Origin: Thermoleophilia bacterium
GTDB lineage: Bacteria > Actinomycetota > Thermoleophilia > Gaiellales > Gaiellaceae
Assembly (NCBI GenBank): GCA_025934335.1
Contig: JAICYG010000027.1
Location: 1 to 21,036, forward strand
DNA length: 21,036 bases
Reading direction: 5' to 3'
Shown one piece after another: positions 1 to 7,996 of this stretch. The stretch's first letter is position 1; every line of letters begins with the position of its first letter. Both the position numbers and the translations under genes were made by a program. A model generated the notes under the pieces. It was given only the letters and a program-made list of their open reading frames with translations. It had not been told where the DNA came from and did not search any database.

Positions 1-1215
1 GTAGAACATCACCTCGGCGTAGTCGTGCACGTTCACGTGCTCGTCGACGACGACGATGCCCTTCGTCAGGCTGAGCATGCCGAGCCCCCAGATCGCGTTC
101 ATCACCTTGCGCGCGTGACCGGGGAAGGCCTTGCGGATCGAGACGATGCAGAGGTTGTGGAACGCGCCCGCGACCGGCAGGTCGTAGTCGACGATCTCGG
201 GGACGGTCATCCGGACGGCGGGCAGGAAGATCCGCTCGGTCGCCTTCCCGAGCCAGGCGTCCTCCTGAGGCGGCTTGCCGACGACGATCGACGGGTAGAG
301 GGCGTCGCGCCGCATCGTGATCGCGGTGACGTTGAAGACCGGAAACGGCTCGACCGGGGTGTAGAAGCCGGTGTGGTCGCCGAACGGGCCTTCGTCCGCG
401 AGGTCGCCCCTGTCGACGTAGCCCTCGAGGATGATCTCCGCGTGCGCCGGCACCTCGACGTCGACGGTGACGCCCTTCACCATCTCCACCGGCTCGCCGC
501 GCAGGAACCCGGCGACCATGAGCTCGTCGATGTGCTTCGGGAGCGGCGCACTCGCCGAGTAGGCGCTGATCGGGTCGAGGCCGAGCGCGACCGCGACCTC
601 CATGCGCCCCTCGCTGAAGAGGTAGTCGGCGCGGCCGTCCTTGTGCAGCTGCCAGTGCATCGCGGTCGAGCGCGGGCCCAGCACCTGCAGGCGGTACATG
701 CCGACGTTCCGCTGCCCGTTCCTCGGATCGTGCGTGATCACCGCGGGCAGCGTGATGAACGGCCCCCCGTCGCCGGGCCACGCCGTCTGCACGGGCAGCC
801 GGCCGAGGTCGACCTCGTCGCCGCGGAGCACGATCTCCTGGCAGGCACCGCGGCGCACGGTGCGGGGCCGCGAGTCGGCGATCGACTTGAGCGTCCGGAG
901 GCCGCGCACCTTGGCCGCGAGCCCCTCGGGCGGCTGCATCTCGAGGATCTCGCCGACGCGCTCCGCGATCTCATCGAGCGACGCGACGCCGAACGCCAGG
1001 CACATACGCCGCTCGGTGCCGAACTGGTTGACGAGGAGCGGCAGGTCGCTCCCCTGCGGGCGCTCGAAGAGCAGAGCAGGCCCGCCCGCCTTGACGACGC
1101 GGTCGACGATCTCCGTCACCTCGAGCCGCGGGTCGACCTGCGCCGTGACGCGGACGAGCTCGCCCTCCCGCTCGAGGAGCGCGACCCACTCGCGAAGGTC
1201 GTGCGCGACCGCCAT
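1..1215 (-). CDS. ubiD: UbiD-family (menaquinone/ubiquinone-type) decarboxylase, C-terminus cut by window edge
   Basis: The first 405 residues of a UbiD-family protein (usual length about 480-490) are visible; the reading frame is open to base 1, so roughly 80 C-terminal residues lie outside. UbiD enzymes are prenylated-FMN-dependent, reversible decarboxylases of aromatic or alpha,beta-unsaturated acids. Family landmarks read directly are VNQFGTERRM near residue 62, NVGMYRLQV, MHWQLHKDG, EGPFGDHTGFY (E275) and PEIVDYDLP near residue 350. The ATG at 1215 lies 11 bases after the alpha/beta hydrolase stop and has no clear Shine-Dalgarno. The gene ends a run that contains hemL, hemB and a polyprenyl-synthetase-like gene, so a role in menaquinone synthesis is likely. 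UbiD relatives also act on other aromatic acids, so the substrate is not proven. Family assignment is firm. Confidence 0.9.
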   Translation of the reverse strand, partial: MAVAHDLREWVALLEREGELVRVTAQVDPRLEVTEIVDRVVKAGGPALLFERPQGSDLPLLVNQFGTERRMCLAFGVASLDEIAERVGEILEMQPPEGLAAKVRGLRTLKSIADSRPRTVRRGACQEIVLRGDEVDLGRLPVQTAWPGDGGPFITLPAVITHDPRNGQRNVGMYRLQVLGPRSTAMHWQLHKDGRADYLFSEGRMEVAVALGLDPISAYSASAPLPKHIDELMVAGFLRGEPVEMVKGVTVDVEVPAHAEIILEGYVDRGDLADEGPFGDHTGFYTPVEPFPVFNVTAITMRRDALYPSIVVGKPPQEDAWLGKATERIFLPAVRMTVPEIVDYDLPVAGAFHNLCIVSIRKAFPGHARKVMNAIWGLGMLSLTKGIVVVDEHVNVHDYAEVMFY

Positions 1216-1226
1216 CGCGGGCGAGT

Positions 1227-1934
1227 CTAGACCCGGGTGCCGAGGACGAATGCGCGCAGGACGTCGTTGAACGGCGCCCCGAGGAGCTGCGGGTTGTGCC
1301 CGGCCCCCGGCAGAACGCGACGCTGCGCGGCGAGCCGTTCCTCGAGCACGTCGCAGACCGCGTCGAAAGCGGGGCTCCAGCCGCCCGAGACGACGAGCTT
1401 CGGAAACGGCGCCGCCGCGAGCTCGTCGAGCGGCGGCCGCGCCTCCCAAGGGCCGCGCTCGACCATCAGGACGCGCGCCCCCTGTTCGAGCTCGGCGGGC
1501 AGCGGGTCGGGGAGCTGCACGTCACGCCCTGCAACCTCGCCGTAGAACGCGGCCAGGAACGCGCGCGGCTCGCGCGGCCCATCCGACCAGAGCGCCCGCA
1601 GGCGCGCGGCGAACGCGTCGGCGGCCGGTCGCCCCGCAGCGATGCCGAACGCCGGCGGCTCGACCACCGACAGCGACGCGAGCTCCTCCGACTGCGCTGC
1701 GGCGAAGAGCGACACGACACCGCCGTAGGAGTGGCCGCAGAGGTGGTCGCCCGGCTCGAGGCGCGCGGCGAGCCACGCGGCATGCTCCTCGAAGTCGACG
1801 CGTTCGGTAAGCGGCCCCGGCGGGAAACCGGGCCGGTCGACGACGACCAGCTCGAGCTCGTCCGCGAGCGGTCGTTGGGCGCTCCACGAGGCGGCGCCGT
1901 TCCGGACGCTGCCGTGCACGAGGACGAGCCTCAA
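1227..1934 (-). CDS. alpha/beta hydrolase
   Basis: This is a 235-residue single-domain alpha/beta hydrolase, a normal size for the family. It opens with the beta strand and oxyanion-type motif LVLVHGS (residues 3-9). The nucleophile elbow is GHSYGG with Ser69, and the catalytic His is in GAGHNPQ (His213). The acid is probably Asp191 near SGGWSPAFD. There is no signal peptide or membrane segment, so it is cytosolic. The start is TTG at 1934, four bases after the stop of the small membrane protein, and the short gap suggests cotranscription or coupling. The UbiD gene follows after 11 bases. Members include esterases, lactonases and C-C hydrolases; nothing in the sequence fixes the substrate. 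A role linked to neighbouring quinone genes (a MenH-like hydrolase) is possible but unsupported. Confidence 0.85.
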   Translation of the reverse strand: MRLVLVHGSVRNGAASWSAQRPLADELELVVVDRPGFPPGPLTERVDFEEHAAWLAARLEPGDHLCGHSYGGVVSLFAAAQSEELASLSVVEPPAFGIAAGRPAADAFAARLRALWSDGPREPRAFLAAFYGEVAGRDVQLPDPLPAELEQGARVLMVERGPWEARPPLDELAAAPFPKLVVSGGWSPAFDAVCDVLEERLAAQRRVLPGAGHNPQLLGAPFNDVLRAFVLGTRV

Positions 1935-1938
1935 GTTG

Positions 1939-2094
1939 TTAGTAGAGCTGACGGCGCGCGCGGCGGCGCTCGGCGCGGCGGTGGCCCGCCCAGTTCGAGA
2001 GCTCGCCGAGCACGATCACGCTGAGGAAGATCAGGCCCACGATCAGCATCCCGAGGATGACGTGGGTCCCCTCGCTCGCGGCGTCGAAGATCAC
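1939..2094 (-). CDS. small single-pass membrane protein (51 aa)
   Basis: This is a short gene of 51 residues. It has an acidic/polar N-terminus, one hydrophobic segment (about residues 12-31, VILGMLIVGLIFLSVIVLG) and a strongly basic tail (HRRAERRRARRQLY). That fits a single-pass inner-membrane protein with its tail in the cytoplasm. The GTG start at 2094 shares a GTGA with the TGA stop of the preceding gene, a classical translational-coupling overlap. The alpha/beta hydrolase starts four bases after its TAA. Codon third positions remain G/C-rich, supporting real coding. I do not recognise a family. Such proteins often act as small accessory subunits or membrane anchors, but that is only inference here. 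Confidence 0.6.
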   Translation of the reverse strand: MIFDAASEGTHVILGMLIVGLIFLSVIVLGELSNWAGHRRAERRRARRQLY

Positions 2095-2531
2095 GACGCG
2101 ACTCTAGCGGAGTGCGCTGCCAGAGCACGCGCAACCGCACCGTCGTCGGGCGTGCCGCCGAGCTCGTGCGCGGCGTCGACCCAGGCGGCGCCGCCGTCGC
2201 CGACACCGTCCGCGCGCTCGGCGGCGCAGCGGGCGATCAGCCGCGCCATCGCCGCGACGGCGGGTACCCCACCCGCGTCGGCGATGCGAACGAGCCCGTG
2301 CGCGTACAGGTAGTCGCCGAGCAGGACCGCCTCGTCCGCGTCGGGCGGCTCGAAGAGCCGCGGCCGACCGTAGTGGACGAGGTATGCCTCGTAGATCGTC
2401 TCGAGCCCGAGCCGCAGCGGCTCGGGGACGAGCGCCGAGAAGACGGGCTCGAGGTCGGGCACGGCGAGCAGCGACGCTGCCCAGACCGGGCTCTCGGCCT
2501 CAGCGCCGCTCGAAATGCTCTCGAACAGCAT
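2091..2531 (-). CDS. short polyprenyl-synthetase-like protein (146 aa), probably non-catalytic
   Basis: The gene encodes 146 residues. A strong Shine-Dalgarno (GAGAGGA, six or seven bases upstream) sets the ATG at 2531, inside the last 32 bases of hemL. The segment LLGDYLYAHGLVRIADAGG (residues 70-88) followed by an alanine-rich helix resembles the central helices of trans-polyprenyl diphosphate synthases (the lagDyLla-type region). However, the aspartate-rich DDxxD motifs needed to bind prenyl diphosphate are absent, and the protein is under half the usual 320 residues. I read it as a truncated or specialised relative of that all-helical fold. The downstream small membrane protein overlaps its stop by GTGA. 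Proximity to ubiD suggests a link to prenylated quinones; this is inference, and the family call itself is tentative. Confidence 0.6.
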   Translation of the reverse strand: MLFESISSGAEAESPVWAASLLAVPDLEPVFSALVPEPLRLGLETIYEAYLVHYGRPRLFEPPDADEAVLLGDYLYAHGLVRIADAGGVPAVAAMARLIARCAAERADGVGDGGAAWVDAAHELGGTPDDGAVARALAAHSARVAS

Positions 2532-3756
2532 CGACCGTCCTCTCGATCTCGTCACCCGAGTGCGCGAGCGAAGGGAAGAGGCACTCGTACTGGCTCGGAG
2601 CGACATACACGTCGGCCGCGAGCAGGTCGCGGAAGAGGGCCGCGTACGCGTCGGCGTCGAGCTGCGCGAACCGCTCCACCGGCTCGCTCCGCCCTGCGAA
2701 GAGAGTGAGCATCGCGCCGACGCGCTGCACCCGGCCGAAGGCCGAGAGCCCCTCGGCGAGCTGCGCCGACCGCCGCTCGAGCTCCTCGTACACCGCGGGG
2801 TCGCGCAGCCGCCGCAGCACCGACACGCCCGCGGCGGTCGCGAGCGGGTTCCCGCTCAGCGTCCCCGCCTGGTAGACGCTGCCGGACGGCGCGAGCTGCT
2901 CCATCACCTCCGCACGGCCGCCGAAGGCTGCGAGCGGCAGGCCGCCGCCGACGATCTTCCCGAGCACGGTCAGGTCGGGCGTGACGCCGAAGCGCTCCTG
3001 CGCGCCGCCGCGCGCGACGCGAAAGCCGGTGATCACCTCGTCGAACACGAGCAGCGCTCCGGAGGCGTCGCAGAGCATGCGCAGCGCCTCGAGGAATCCG
3101 GGCGCGGGCGGGACGCAGCCCATGTTGCCGGCGACCGGCTCGACGAAGATCGCGGCGAGCCCCTCGCCGTAGCGCTCGACCGCGGCGGCAGTTCCGTCGA
3201 CGTCGTTGTACTCGCACACGACCGTGTCGGCGACAACGCCCGTCGGCACACCGGGCGAGGCGGCGATGCCGAGTGTCGCGAGGCCGGAGCCTGCATTCGC
3301 GAGGAACGGGTCAGCGTGCCCGTGATAGCAGCCGGCGAACTTGATCACGCGGTCGCGCCGCGTGAACCCGCGCGCGAGCCGCAGCGTCGACATGGCGGCC
3401 TCCGTCCCGGACGAGACGAGCCGGACGCGCTCGACGGACGGCACCGCGTCGACGATCTCCTCCGCGAGCGCGAGCTCGCCCTCGGTGGGTGCGCCGAAGC
3501 TCGTGCCGGCGAGCGCGGCCTCGCGCACGGCCTCGAGCGTCTCCTCATCGGCATGGCCGAACACGAGCGGGCCCCACGACTGCACCCAGTCGACGAGGCG
3601 GCGCCCGTCGGCCGTCTCGACGTAGGCGCCGTCGCCCCGGACGACGAAGAACGGCTCGTCGAGGCCGACGCCGCGCATCGCGCGCACGGGCGAGTTGACG
3701 CCGCCCGGGATCAGCCGGAGCGCCTTGCTCCAGTTCTTCGAACGAACTAGGGCCAA
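2500..3756 (-). CDS. hemL: glutamate-1-semialdehyde 2,1-aminomutase
   Basis: HemL converts glutamate-1-semialdehyde to 5-aminolevulinate, the C5-pathway entry to tetrapyrroles, using pyridoxal phosphate. The 418-residue product matches the usual 425-430. Family features read directly are IPGGVNSPVRAM near the N-terminus, SSGTEAAM (about 115-122), FAGCYHGHAD (about 140-149), the PLP-aspartate motif FDEVITGFR (Asp239) and the Schiff-base lysine in LGKIVGGGLP (Lys267). The start is placed at TTG 3756: it aligns with known HemL N-termini and is preceded by AAGGA nine bases upstream. No ATG/GTG fits. It overlaps the hemB stop by 10 bases, and the next gene starts inside its 3' end, so the three are probably one transcript. 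Confidence 0.95.
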   Translation of the reverse strand: MALVRSKNWSKALRLIPGGVNSPVRAMRGVGLDEPFFVVRGDGAYVETADGRRLVDWVQSWGPLVFGHADEETLEAVREAALAGTSFGAPTEGELALAEEIVDAVPSVERVRLVSSGTEAAMSTLRLARGFTRRDRVIKFAGCYHGHADPFLANAGSGLATLGIAASPGVPTGVVADTVVCEYNDVDGTAAAVERYGEGLAAIFVEPVAGNMGCVPPAPGFLEALRMLCDASGALLVFDEVITGFRVARGGAQERFGVTPDLTVLGKIVGGGLPLAAFGGRAEVMEQLAPSGSVYQAGTLSGNPLATAAGVSVLRRLRDPAVYEELERRSAQLAEGLSAFGRVQRVGAMLTLFAGRSEPVERFAQLDADAYAALFRDLLAADVYVAPSQYECLFPSLAHSGDEIERTVDAVREHFERR

Positions 3757-4697
3757 CTGGCGAATTCCTTCGCCCAGTAGGTGAAGATCAGATCCGCACC
3801 GGCGCGGCGGATCGAGGTAAGCGCCTCGGTCGCGGCGGCGCGCTCGTCGAGATCGCCGGCTGCCGCGGCCGCCTTCAGCATCGCGTACTCGCCCGACACG
3901 TTGTACGCGGCGAGCGGCAGGTCGAAGCGGTCGCGAACCGCACGCAGCACGTCGAGGTACGGGAGCGCAGGCTTCACCATCAGCACGTCCGCGCCCTCGG
4001 CGACGTCCTGCTCGCACTCACGCAGCGCCTCGCGCACGTTGCCCGGATCCATCTGGTACCCGCGGCGGTCGCCGAACGCGGGCGCCGAGTCGGCGACGTC
4101 GCGGAACGGCCCGTAGAACGCGGAGGCGTACTTCACCGCGTACGAGACGATCGGCAGCTGCGGCAGCGCCTCGCGGATCGCGCCGACGCGGCCGTCCATC
4201 ATGTCGCTCGGGCAGACGACGTCGGCCCCCGCCTCGGCGTGCGAGACGGCGGCGCGCGTGATCAGGTCGAGCGACGCATCGTTGTCGACCTGGCCGTCGG
4301 CGGCGACCACACCGCAATGGCCGTGTGACGTGTACTCGCACAGGCACACGTCGGTCATCAGCACGAGCTCGGAGAACCGCGGCCGCAGCGCCCGCAGCGC
4401 CTGCTGCACGATCCCGTCGTCGACCCACGCGCCGGAGCCGTCCTCGTCCTTCTCCTCCGGGATGCCGAAGAGGAGCACCGCGGGGACGCCGAGGCGCACG
4501 AGCTCCTCGACCTCGCGGACGACGGACTCGACCGTGTGCCGCGCGAGCCCGGGCAGCCGCGCGTTCGGCAGCGCCTCCGGCGCGACGAAGAGCGGCATGA
4601 CCAGGTCGTCGACGGAGACGGTGGTCTCGCGGACGAGGTCGCGCAGCGCGCCGGTCCGCCGCAGGCGGCGGAGGCGTGTGACGGGAAAAGCGCTCAT
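3747..4697 (-). CDS. hemB: delta-aminolevulinic acid dehydratase (porphobilinogen synthase)
   Basis: HemB condenses two 5-aminolevulinates to porphobilinogen, the step after HemL. The product is 316 residues, typical for bacteria. The zinc-type cysteine motif DVCLCEYTSHGHCG supplies Cys118, Cys120 and Cys128, so this is a Zn-dependent rather than a Mg-only enzyme. The two active-site lysines are in SYAVKYASAFYGPFR (Lys189) and MVKPALPYLD (Lys242). The ATG at 4697 has GGAG seven to ten bases upstream and a purine-rich GGGAG just before it. hemL follows with a 10-base overlap. Upstream is an ABC-2 permease, separated by 64 bases. hemA, hemC and hemD are not in the window. Confidence 0.97.
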   Translation of the reverse strand: MSAFPVTRLRRLRRTGALRDLVRETTVSVDDLVMPLFVAPEALPNARLPGLARHTVESVVREVEELVRLGVPAVLLFGIPEEKDEDGSGAWVDDGIVQQALRALRPRFSELVLMTDVCLCEYTSHGHCGVVAADGQVDNDASLDLITRAAVSHAEAGADVVCPSDMMDGRVGAIREALPQLPIVSYAVKYASAFYGPFRDVADSAPAFGDRRGYQMDPGNVREALRECEQDVAEGADVLMVKPALPYLDVLRAVRDRFDLPLAAYNVSGEYAMLKAAAAAGDLDERAAATEALTSIRRAGADLIFTYWAKEFASWP

Positions 4698-4707
4698 CTC
4701 CCGCTCC

Positions 4708-4728
4708 GGCGCGGGCGAAGCCCGTGCC
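4708..4728 (-). other. GC-rich hairpin in the permease-hemB gap
   Basis: Read on the minus strand, nine positions pair around a TTC loop with one mismatch (core CGGGC-TTC-GCCCG). No T-run follows, so it is not a standard intrinsic terminator. It lies just upstream of the hemB ribosome-binding region and might attenuate or insulate hemB from the transporter genes. In DNA this GC-rich, a hairpin of this size can arise by chance. Confidence 0.3.
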
Positions 4729-4761
4729 TCCGCTCCCTGCTGAGCTCCGTCGAGCCTACGC

Positions 4762-6090
4762 TCATGGCCGAAATGGTCGCACAGCGGCGCGGGCGAGCAG
4801 CGAGAAGACGAGGGCGAGCCCGGCGAGCCATGCCGCCTCCCGCCCGATCGACGCCCACGGGTGCAGGTCGTAGAGCGTCGCCGAGAAGAGCCGCACGCCG
4901 TGCGCGAACGGCAGCGCGTCGCTCGCCCAGCCGGCGGCGGCGAACACCTCCGACGGGATCAGGCCCAGGAAGACGATCGGCAGCACGAGCAGCACGGCGA
5001 CGAGCGACGCCGTCCGCGCCTCGCGCGCGAGCGCCCCGACGAGCGCTCCGAGCCCGCCGAGCGCCGCACCGGTCAGCGCGAGCCCGGCGGCGAGGAGGGG
5101 AAGCCGTGACCACGGCTCGCCGCCCGGCGCATTGCCGGCCTCGATCACCACGGCGAACGCGAACGCGACGCCCAGCCCGAGCACGGCCGCGACGAGCGCG
5201 GCGAGCGCGACCTTCGCCGCGACAAGGCGGCCCGGCGAGACGAGGCCGCGTGCGAGCCGACCGAGCACGTTCTCGTCGCGCTCGCCCGCGAGGGCGCCGG
5301 CGGCGAGCACGAGCGCGACGAAGGTGATCGTCAGCCCGAGCGCGTAGGCCTGCACCTGCGCCGAGAGGGTTGCCGTCCGCCCACGGTCCGGCAGTTCCTT
5401 CAGCTCGATCGGGGCGGCCGTGGCGCGAAGCGCGTCGCCGGTCCGTGCGAGAGCGCGCCGCGCGTCGTGCACGAACCGCTCGATCCGCTTCACGCGCTCG
5501 CTCTGAGGCAGCGCGCGCAGCTCCTGCTCGGTGCCGTCGAGGCCGAGCACGTCGAAGCTCTGCCCGAGGAACCTGCCGTCGCCCCCGTGCAGGATCAGCT
5601 GCACGTACTCGAGGTTCGCGTCGATGTACGCGCGCTGCAGCTTCCGGTTCAGCGAGTACACGAGCGCCTGCACCTGCTGGCGCACGCGCGGAGCCGTCCC
5701 GCCGCGCGTCACTGCGAGCTCGAGCGTCGGGCTCTCGACCATCTGCTGCAGCGTTGCGACGAATCCCGGCGGGACCGTCACGACCGCGACCACCTTTCCG
5801 TCGGCGAGCTGGCGGGCCGCCTCGTCCTCGTCGAGGTGGACGAGACGGACGTTCCGGGCGACCGCGTCGATCGTCGCGTTCACGTCGAACCGATGCGTGC
5901 CGACGACGATCCGCGCGGGCAGCCCGTCCTCGTCGACGAACGCGACGCGCGGCTTCGAGCTCGCGTACCCGGCGACGAGCCCGAGCAGCGCGGCGATCAG
6001 AACCGGATAGGCGAGCAGGACGACGAGCAGCACCGGCGTCCGCACGAGCGTACGGACGTCCTTGCGCAGCAGCAGCACCACCGCCTTCAT
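4762..6090 (-). CDS. ABC-2 type transporter permease
   Basis: The 442-residue product has the ABC-2 export permease layout: one N-terminal membrane helix (about residues 17-38), a large extracytoplasmic domain (about 40-260), then several C-terminal hydrophobic segments starting at QVQAYALGLTITFVALVLAAGALAGERDENVLGRL. The phrase GERDENVLGRL matches the ABC-2/YhgE-type signature that precedes the last helices (usually GErEqGTle.L). The ATG at 6090 shares ATGA with the stop of the ATPase gene, so the two are coupled and surely form one exporter. The substrate cannot be read from sequence; lipids, drugs, polysaccharide or heme-related cargo are all possible. hemB follows after 64 bases, a suggestive but weak link to tetrapyrrole export. 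Confidence 0.88.
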   Translation of the reverse strand: MKAVVLLLRKDVRTLVRTPVLLVVLLAYPVLIAALLGLVAGYASSKPRVAFVDEDGLPARIVVGTHRFDVNATIDAVARNVRLVHLDEDEAARQLADGKVVAVVTVPPGFVATLQQMVESPTLELAVTRGGTAPRVRQQVQALVYSLNRKLQRAYIDANLEYVQLILHGGDGRFLGQSFDVLGLDGTEQELRALPQSERVKRIERFVHDARRALARTGDALRATAAPIELKELPDRGRTATLSAQVQAYALGLTITFVALVLAAGALAGERDENVLGRLARGLVSPGRLVAAKVALAALVAAVLGLGVAFAFAVVIEAGNAPGGEPWSRLPLLAAGLALTGAALGGLGALVGALAREARTASLVAVLLVLPIVFLGLIPSEVFAAAGWASDALPFAHGVRLFSATLYDLHPWASIGREAAWLAGLALVFSLLARAAVRPFRP

Positions 6091-6674
6091 ACGAGGTGCC
6101 CGTCGGCAAGCTCGAGCGTGCGGTCGGCGAGCCCGGCGAGCTCCTCCCAGTGGTGCGTCGCGACGAGCACCGCTCCGCCGCCGTCTGCGACCGAGCGCGC
6201 GATCTGCCACACGCGCTCGCGCTGGGCCGGGTCGAGCGACGCGGTCGGCTCGTCGAGGAGAAGCACCTGCGGCGAGGCGAGGAGCGCGAGCGCAACGTCG
6301 AGCCGCTGGCGGTTCCCGACGGAGAGCGACGCGGCGCGGGTCTCCGCCGGGAGGTCGAACTCGACGGCCAGCTCGTCCGCCCGACCACGCGACACTCCTT
6401 CGAGCGATGCGAACAGCCGCAGGTTCTCGAGCGCGGTGAGACGGCCGTAGTGCGCCGCGCGCTGCGGCACCCAGCCGACGCGCTCCGGCCGTTCGACGGC
6501 GCCCTCGCTCGGGTCGAGCGCGCCGGCGAGGATCGAGAGCAACGTCGACTTGCCGGCCCCGTTGGGGCCGACGAGGGCGACGACCTCGCCCTCCGCGAGC
6601 GTCACGTCCGTCGGCAGCAGCGCGGTGCGCGAGCCGAACCGGCGCGCGACGCCGCGCGCGGAGAGCAGCGTCAC
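6087..6674 (-). CDS. ABC transporter ATP-binding protein
   Basis: This is a compact 195-residue nucleotide-binding domain. Visible motifs are Walker A GPNGAGKST (residues 36-44), a Q-loop glutamine in WVPQRAAHYG, a divergent signature LSVGNRQRLDVA (117-128) in place of LSGGQ, Walker B with LLLDEPTASLDP (Asp141, Glu142) and the H-loop in ATHHWEE (His174/175). It is short because there is little after the H-loop. It would power the adjacent ABC-2 permease, its partner through an ATGA overlap. The GTG start at 6674 overlaps the stop of the AI-2E-type permease gene by GTGA, so it is coupled on both sides. The variant signature Asn replaces the second Gly/Gln of the family motif but should not abolish function. 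Confidence 0.92.
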   Translation of the reverse strand: MTLLSARGVARRFGSRTALLPTDVTLAEGEVVALVGPNGAGKSTLLSILAGALDPSEGAVERPERVGWVPQRAAHYGRLTALENLRLFASLEGVSRGRADELAVEFDLPAETRAASLSVGNRQRLDVALALLASPQVLLLDEPTASLDPAQRERVWQIARSVADGGGAVLVATHHWEELAGLADRTLELADGHLV

Positions 6675-7858
6675 TCGACGGCCGCGGGCTCGTGGAGCGG
6701 CTCGACCGGCACCGGCTCCTCGGGGGTCGCGTGCGCCCAGGGCTCGAGCGTGAGGCGCTGGGAGAAGAACTCCCACAGCGCGCGCGAGACCGCGAGCACC
6801 GGCAGCGCCACGAGGGCGCCCGGCAGCCCGTACAGCTCCGCACCGGCACCGAGCCCGAAGATGACGAGCAGCGGGTGCAGTCGCAGCGCGTTTCCCATCA
6901 CGTTCGGCACGACCACGTGCCCCTCGATCTGGTGGATGCCGAGGAAGAGGAGCACGACCCAGAGAGCCGACAGCGGGTGCACGACGAGCGCGTACAGAAG
7001 CGGCGGGATCGCGCCGAGCCACGGCCCGAGGTACGGGATGATCTCCGTGACCGCGACCCAGCCGCCGAAGAGGAGCGCGTACTGCTGCGCATGCGGCAAG
7101 AGACCGACCATCGCGAGCGCCCAGAGGCCGATGCCTGCGCTCGTCCCGATGATCAGGCTGAGCGCGGCCTGCCCGCGCACGTACGAGGCGAGCGCGTGCT
7201 CCAGCGAGCGCAGGAGCGGCTGCTCCCCCGGTCGAGGCGGGAATCTCCTGTCGACCGCCCGTCCGAGCCGCTGCATGTCGAGCAGCATGTAGATCGACAC
7301 GACGACGAGCAGCACGGCGCTGAAGAGCGTCTTGCCGATCGAGATCGCCGCGCCCTCCACGAAGGTGACGATGCGGTGCGTGTACTTGCCGACATCGCGC
7401 TGCTGGATCTGGCGCACGAGCCGGTGGCCGCGCTTCTCGATGCGTACCGACTTCAGGTGGTGCGTGTCGAGCCAGCGCTGGAGGCGGTCGACGTCGAGGT
7501 ACGCGGACGTCCGTCCGGAGACGGCGTGAGGATGCGTGAAGTAGTCGTTGAACCGGTTCGCCGCGGTCTTCGTCTGCGAGACGACGGCGGTGGCGACGGC
7601 GAAGATGATCAACGCGAGCATCGCCGCAAACGCCAGATACACGAGCGCGACCGAGAGGCCGCGGGGCAGGTGGGCCCGTTGCAGCGCCCGCGTGAGCGGG
7701 TCGAGCAGCAGCGCGACGAGCGCGGCGACCACGAACAGGAACACGACGTGAATCACCGCCGTCGCGAACGCCCACGCGGCGAGCAGGAGCAGCGGCAGGC
7801 CGACCAGCTGGACCCAGCGTGGGATCCGGATCCGGGGCGGGCGCGTGAGGGCGCTCAC
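6671..7858 (-). CDS. AI-2E family transporter (PerM/YdgG-like permease)
   Basis: The 395-residue membrane protein fits the AI-2E/PerM family (usual length 340-400). Two N-terminal helices (about 18-50) are followed by LDPLTRALQRAHLPRGLSVALVYL, the family's first cytoplasmic loop and third helix. A soluble segment (about 100-160) and a C-terminal bundle follow, with the conserved EIIPYLGPWLGAIPPLLYAL and HQIEGHVVVPNVMGNALRLHP motifs. Family members have been linked to autoinducer-2 export or to Na+/H+ antiport; the role here is open. The GTG at 7858 is the only sensible start before the first helix. It has no Shine-Dalgarno but has TAGCAT seven bases upstream. The ATPase gene overlaps its stop by GTGA. 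It opens the long minus-strand run and is divergent from the M23-like gene. Confidence 0.9.
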   Translation of the reverse strand: MSALTRPPRIRIPRWVQLVGLPLLLLAAWAFATAVIHVVFLFVVAALVALLLDPLTRALQRAHLPRGLSVALVYLAFAAMLALIIFAVATAVVSQTKTAANRFNDYFTHPHAVSGRTSAYLDVDRLQRWLDTHHLKSVRIEKRGHRLVRQIQQRDVGKYTHRIVTFVEGAAISIGKTLFSAVLLVVVSIYMLLDMQRLGRAVDRRFPPRPGEQPLLRSLEHALASYVRGQAALSLIIGTSAGIGLWALAMVGLLPHAQQYALLFGGWVAVTEIIPYLGPWLGAIPPLLYALVVHPLSALWVVLLFLGIHQIEGHVVVPNVMGNALRLHPLLVIFGLGAGAELYGLPGALVALPVLAVSRALWEFFSQRLTLEPWAHATPEEPVPVEPLHEPAAVE

Positions 7859-7865
7859 AGGGGCG

Positions 7866-7871
7866 ATGCTA
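7866..7871 (-). promoter_or_regulatory. candidate -10 box for leaderless AI-2E-type gene
   Basis: On the minus strand TAGCAT (matching TANNNT) ends seven bases before the GTG start at 7858, which would put transcription initiation at the start codon. No convincing -35 element or Shine-Dalgarno is seen. Confidence 0.3.
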
Positions 7872-7960
7872 GACGCACGGTCGGCCTCGTCGTGCCCATC
7901 CGGCCGCCCGACTGGGACTGGGAGTGGCCCTCCGACGGCGCCCTCGCGCTCGCGCCCCGG

Positions 7961-7989
7961 TTGAACGTGACGGAGCCGTTCGCTACGGT
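7961..7989 (+). promoter_or_regulatory. sigma70-type promoter of M23-like gene (leaderless)
   Basis: A -35 box TTGAAC (7961-7966), a 17-base spacer and a -10 box TACGGT (7984-7989) have ideal spacing. Initiation about seven bases after the -10 falls at the A of the ATG at 7997, and no Shine-Dalgarno precedes that ATG, so the transcript is probably leaderless. The promoter lies in the 138-base gap between divergent genes; the rest of the gap shows nothing else I can support. Confidence 0.55.
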
Positions 7990-7996
7990 GCCCGCC

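Noticed and set aside
25..1270. Plus-strand open frames opposite ubiD
   Set aside because: The minus strand carries a full set of UbiD landmarks; the plus-strand products look like antisense translations.
4698..4761. Riboswitch or intrinsic terminator between the ABC permease and hemB
   Set aside because: Only one short hairpin without a T-run is visible; nothing matches a known riboswitch core.
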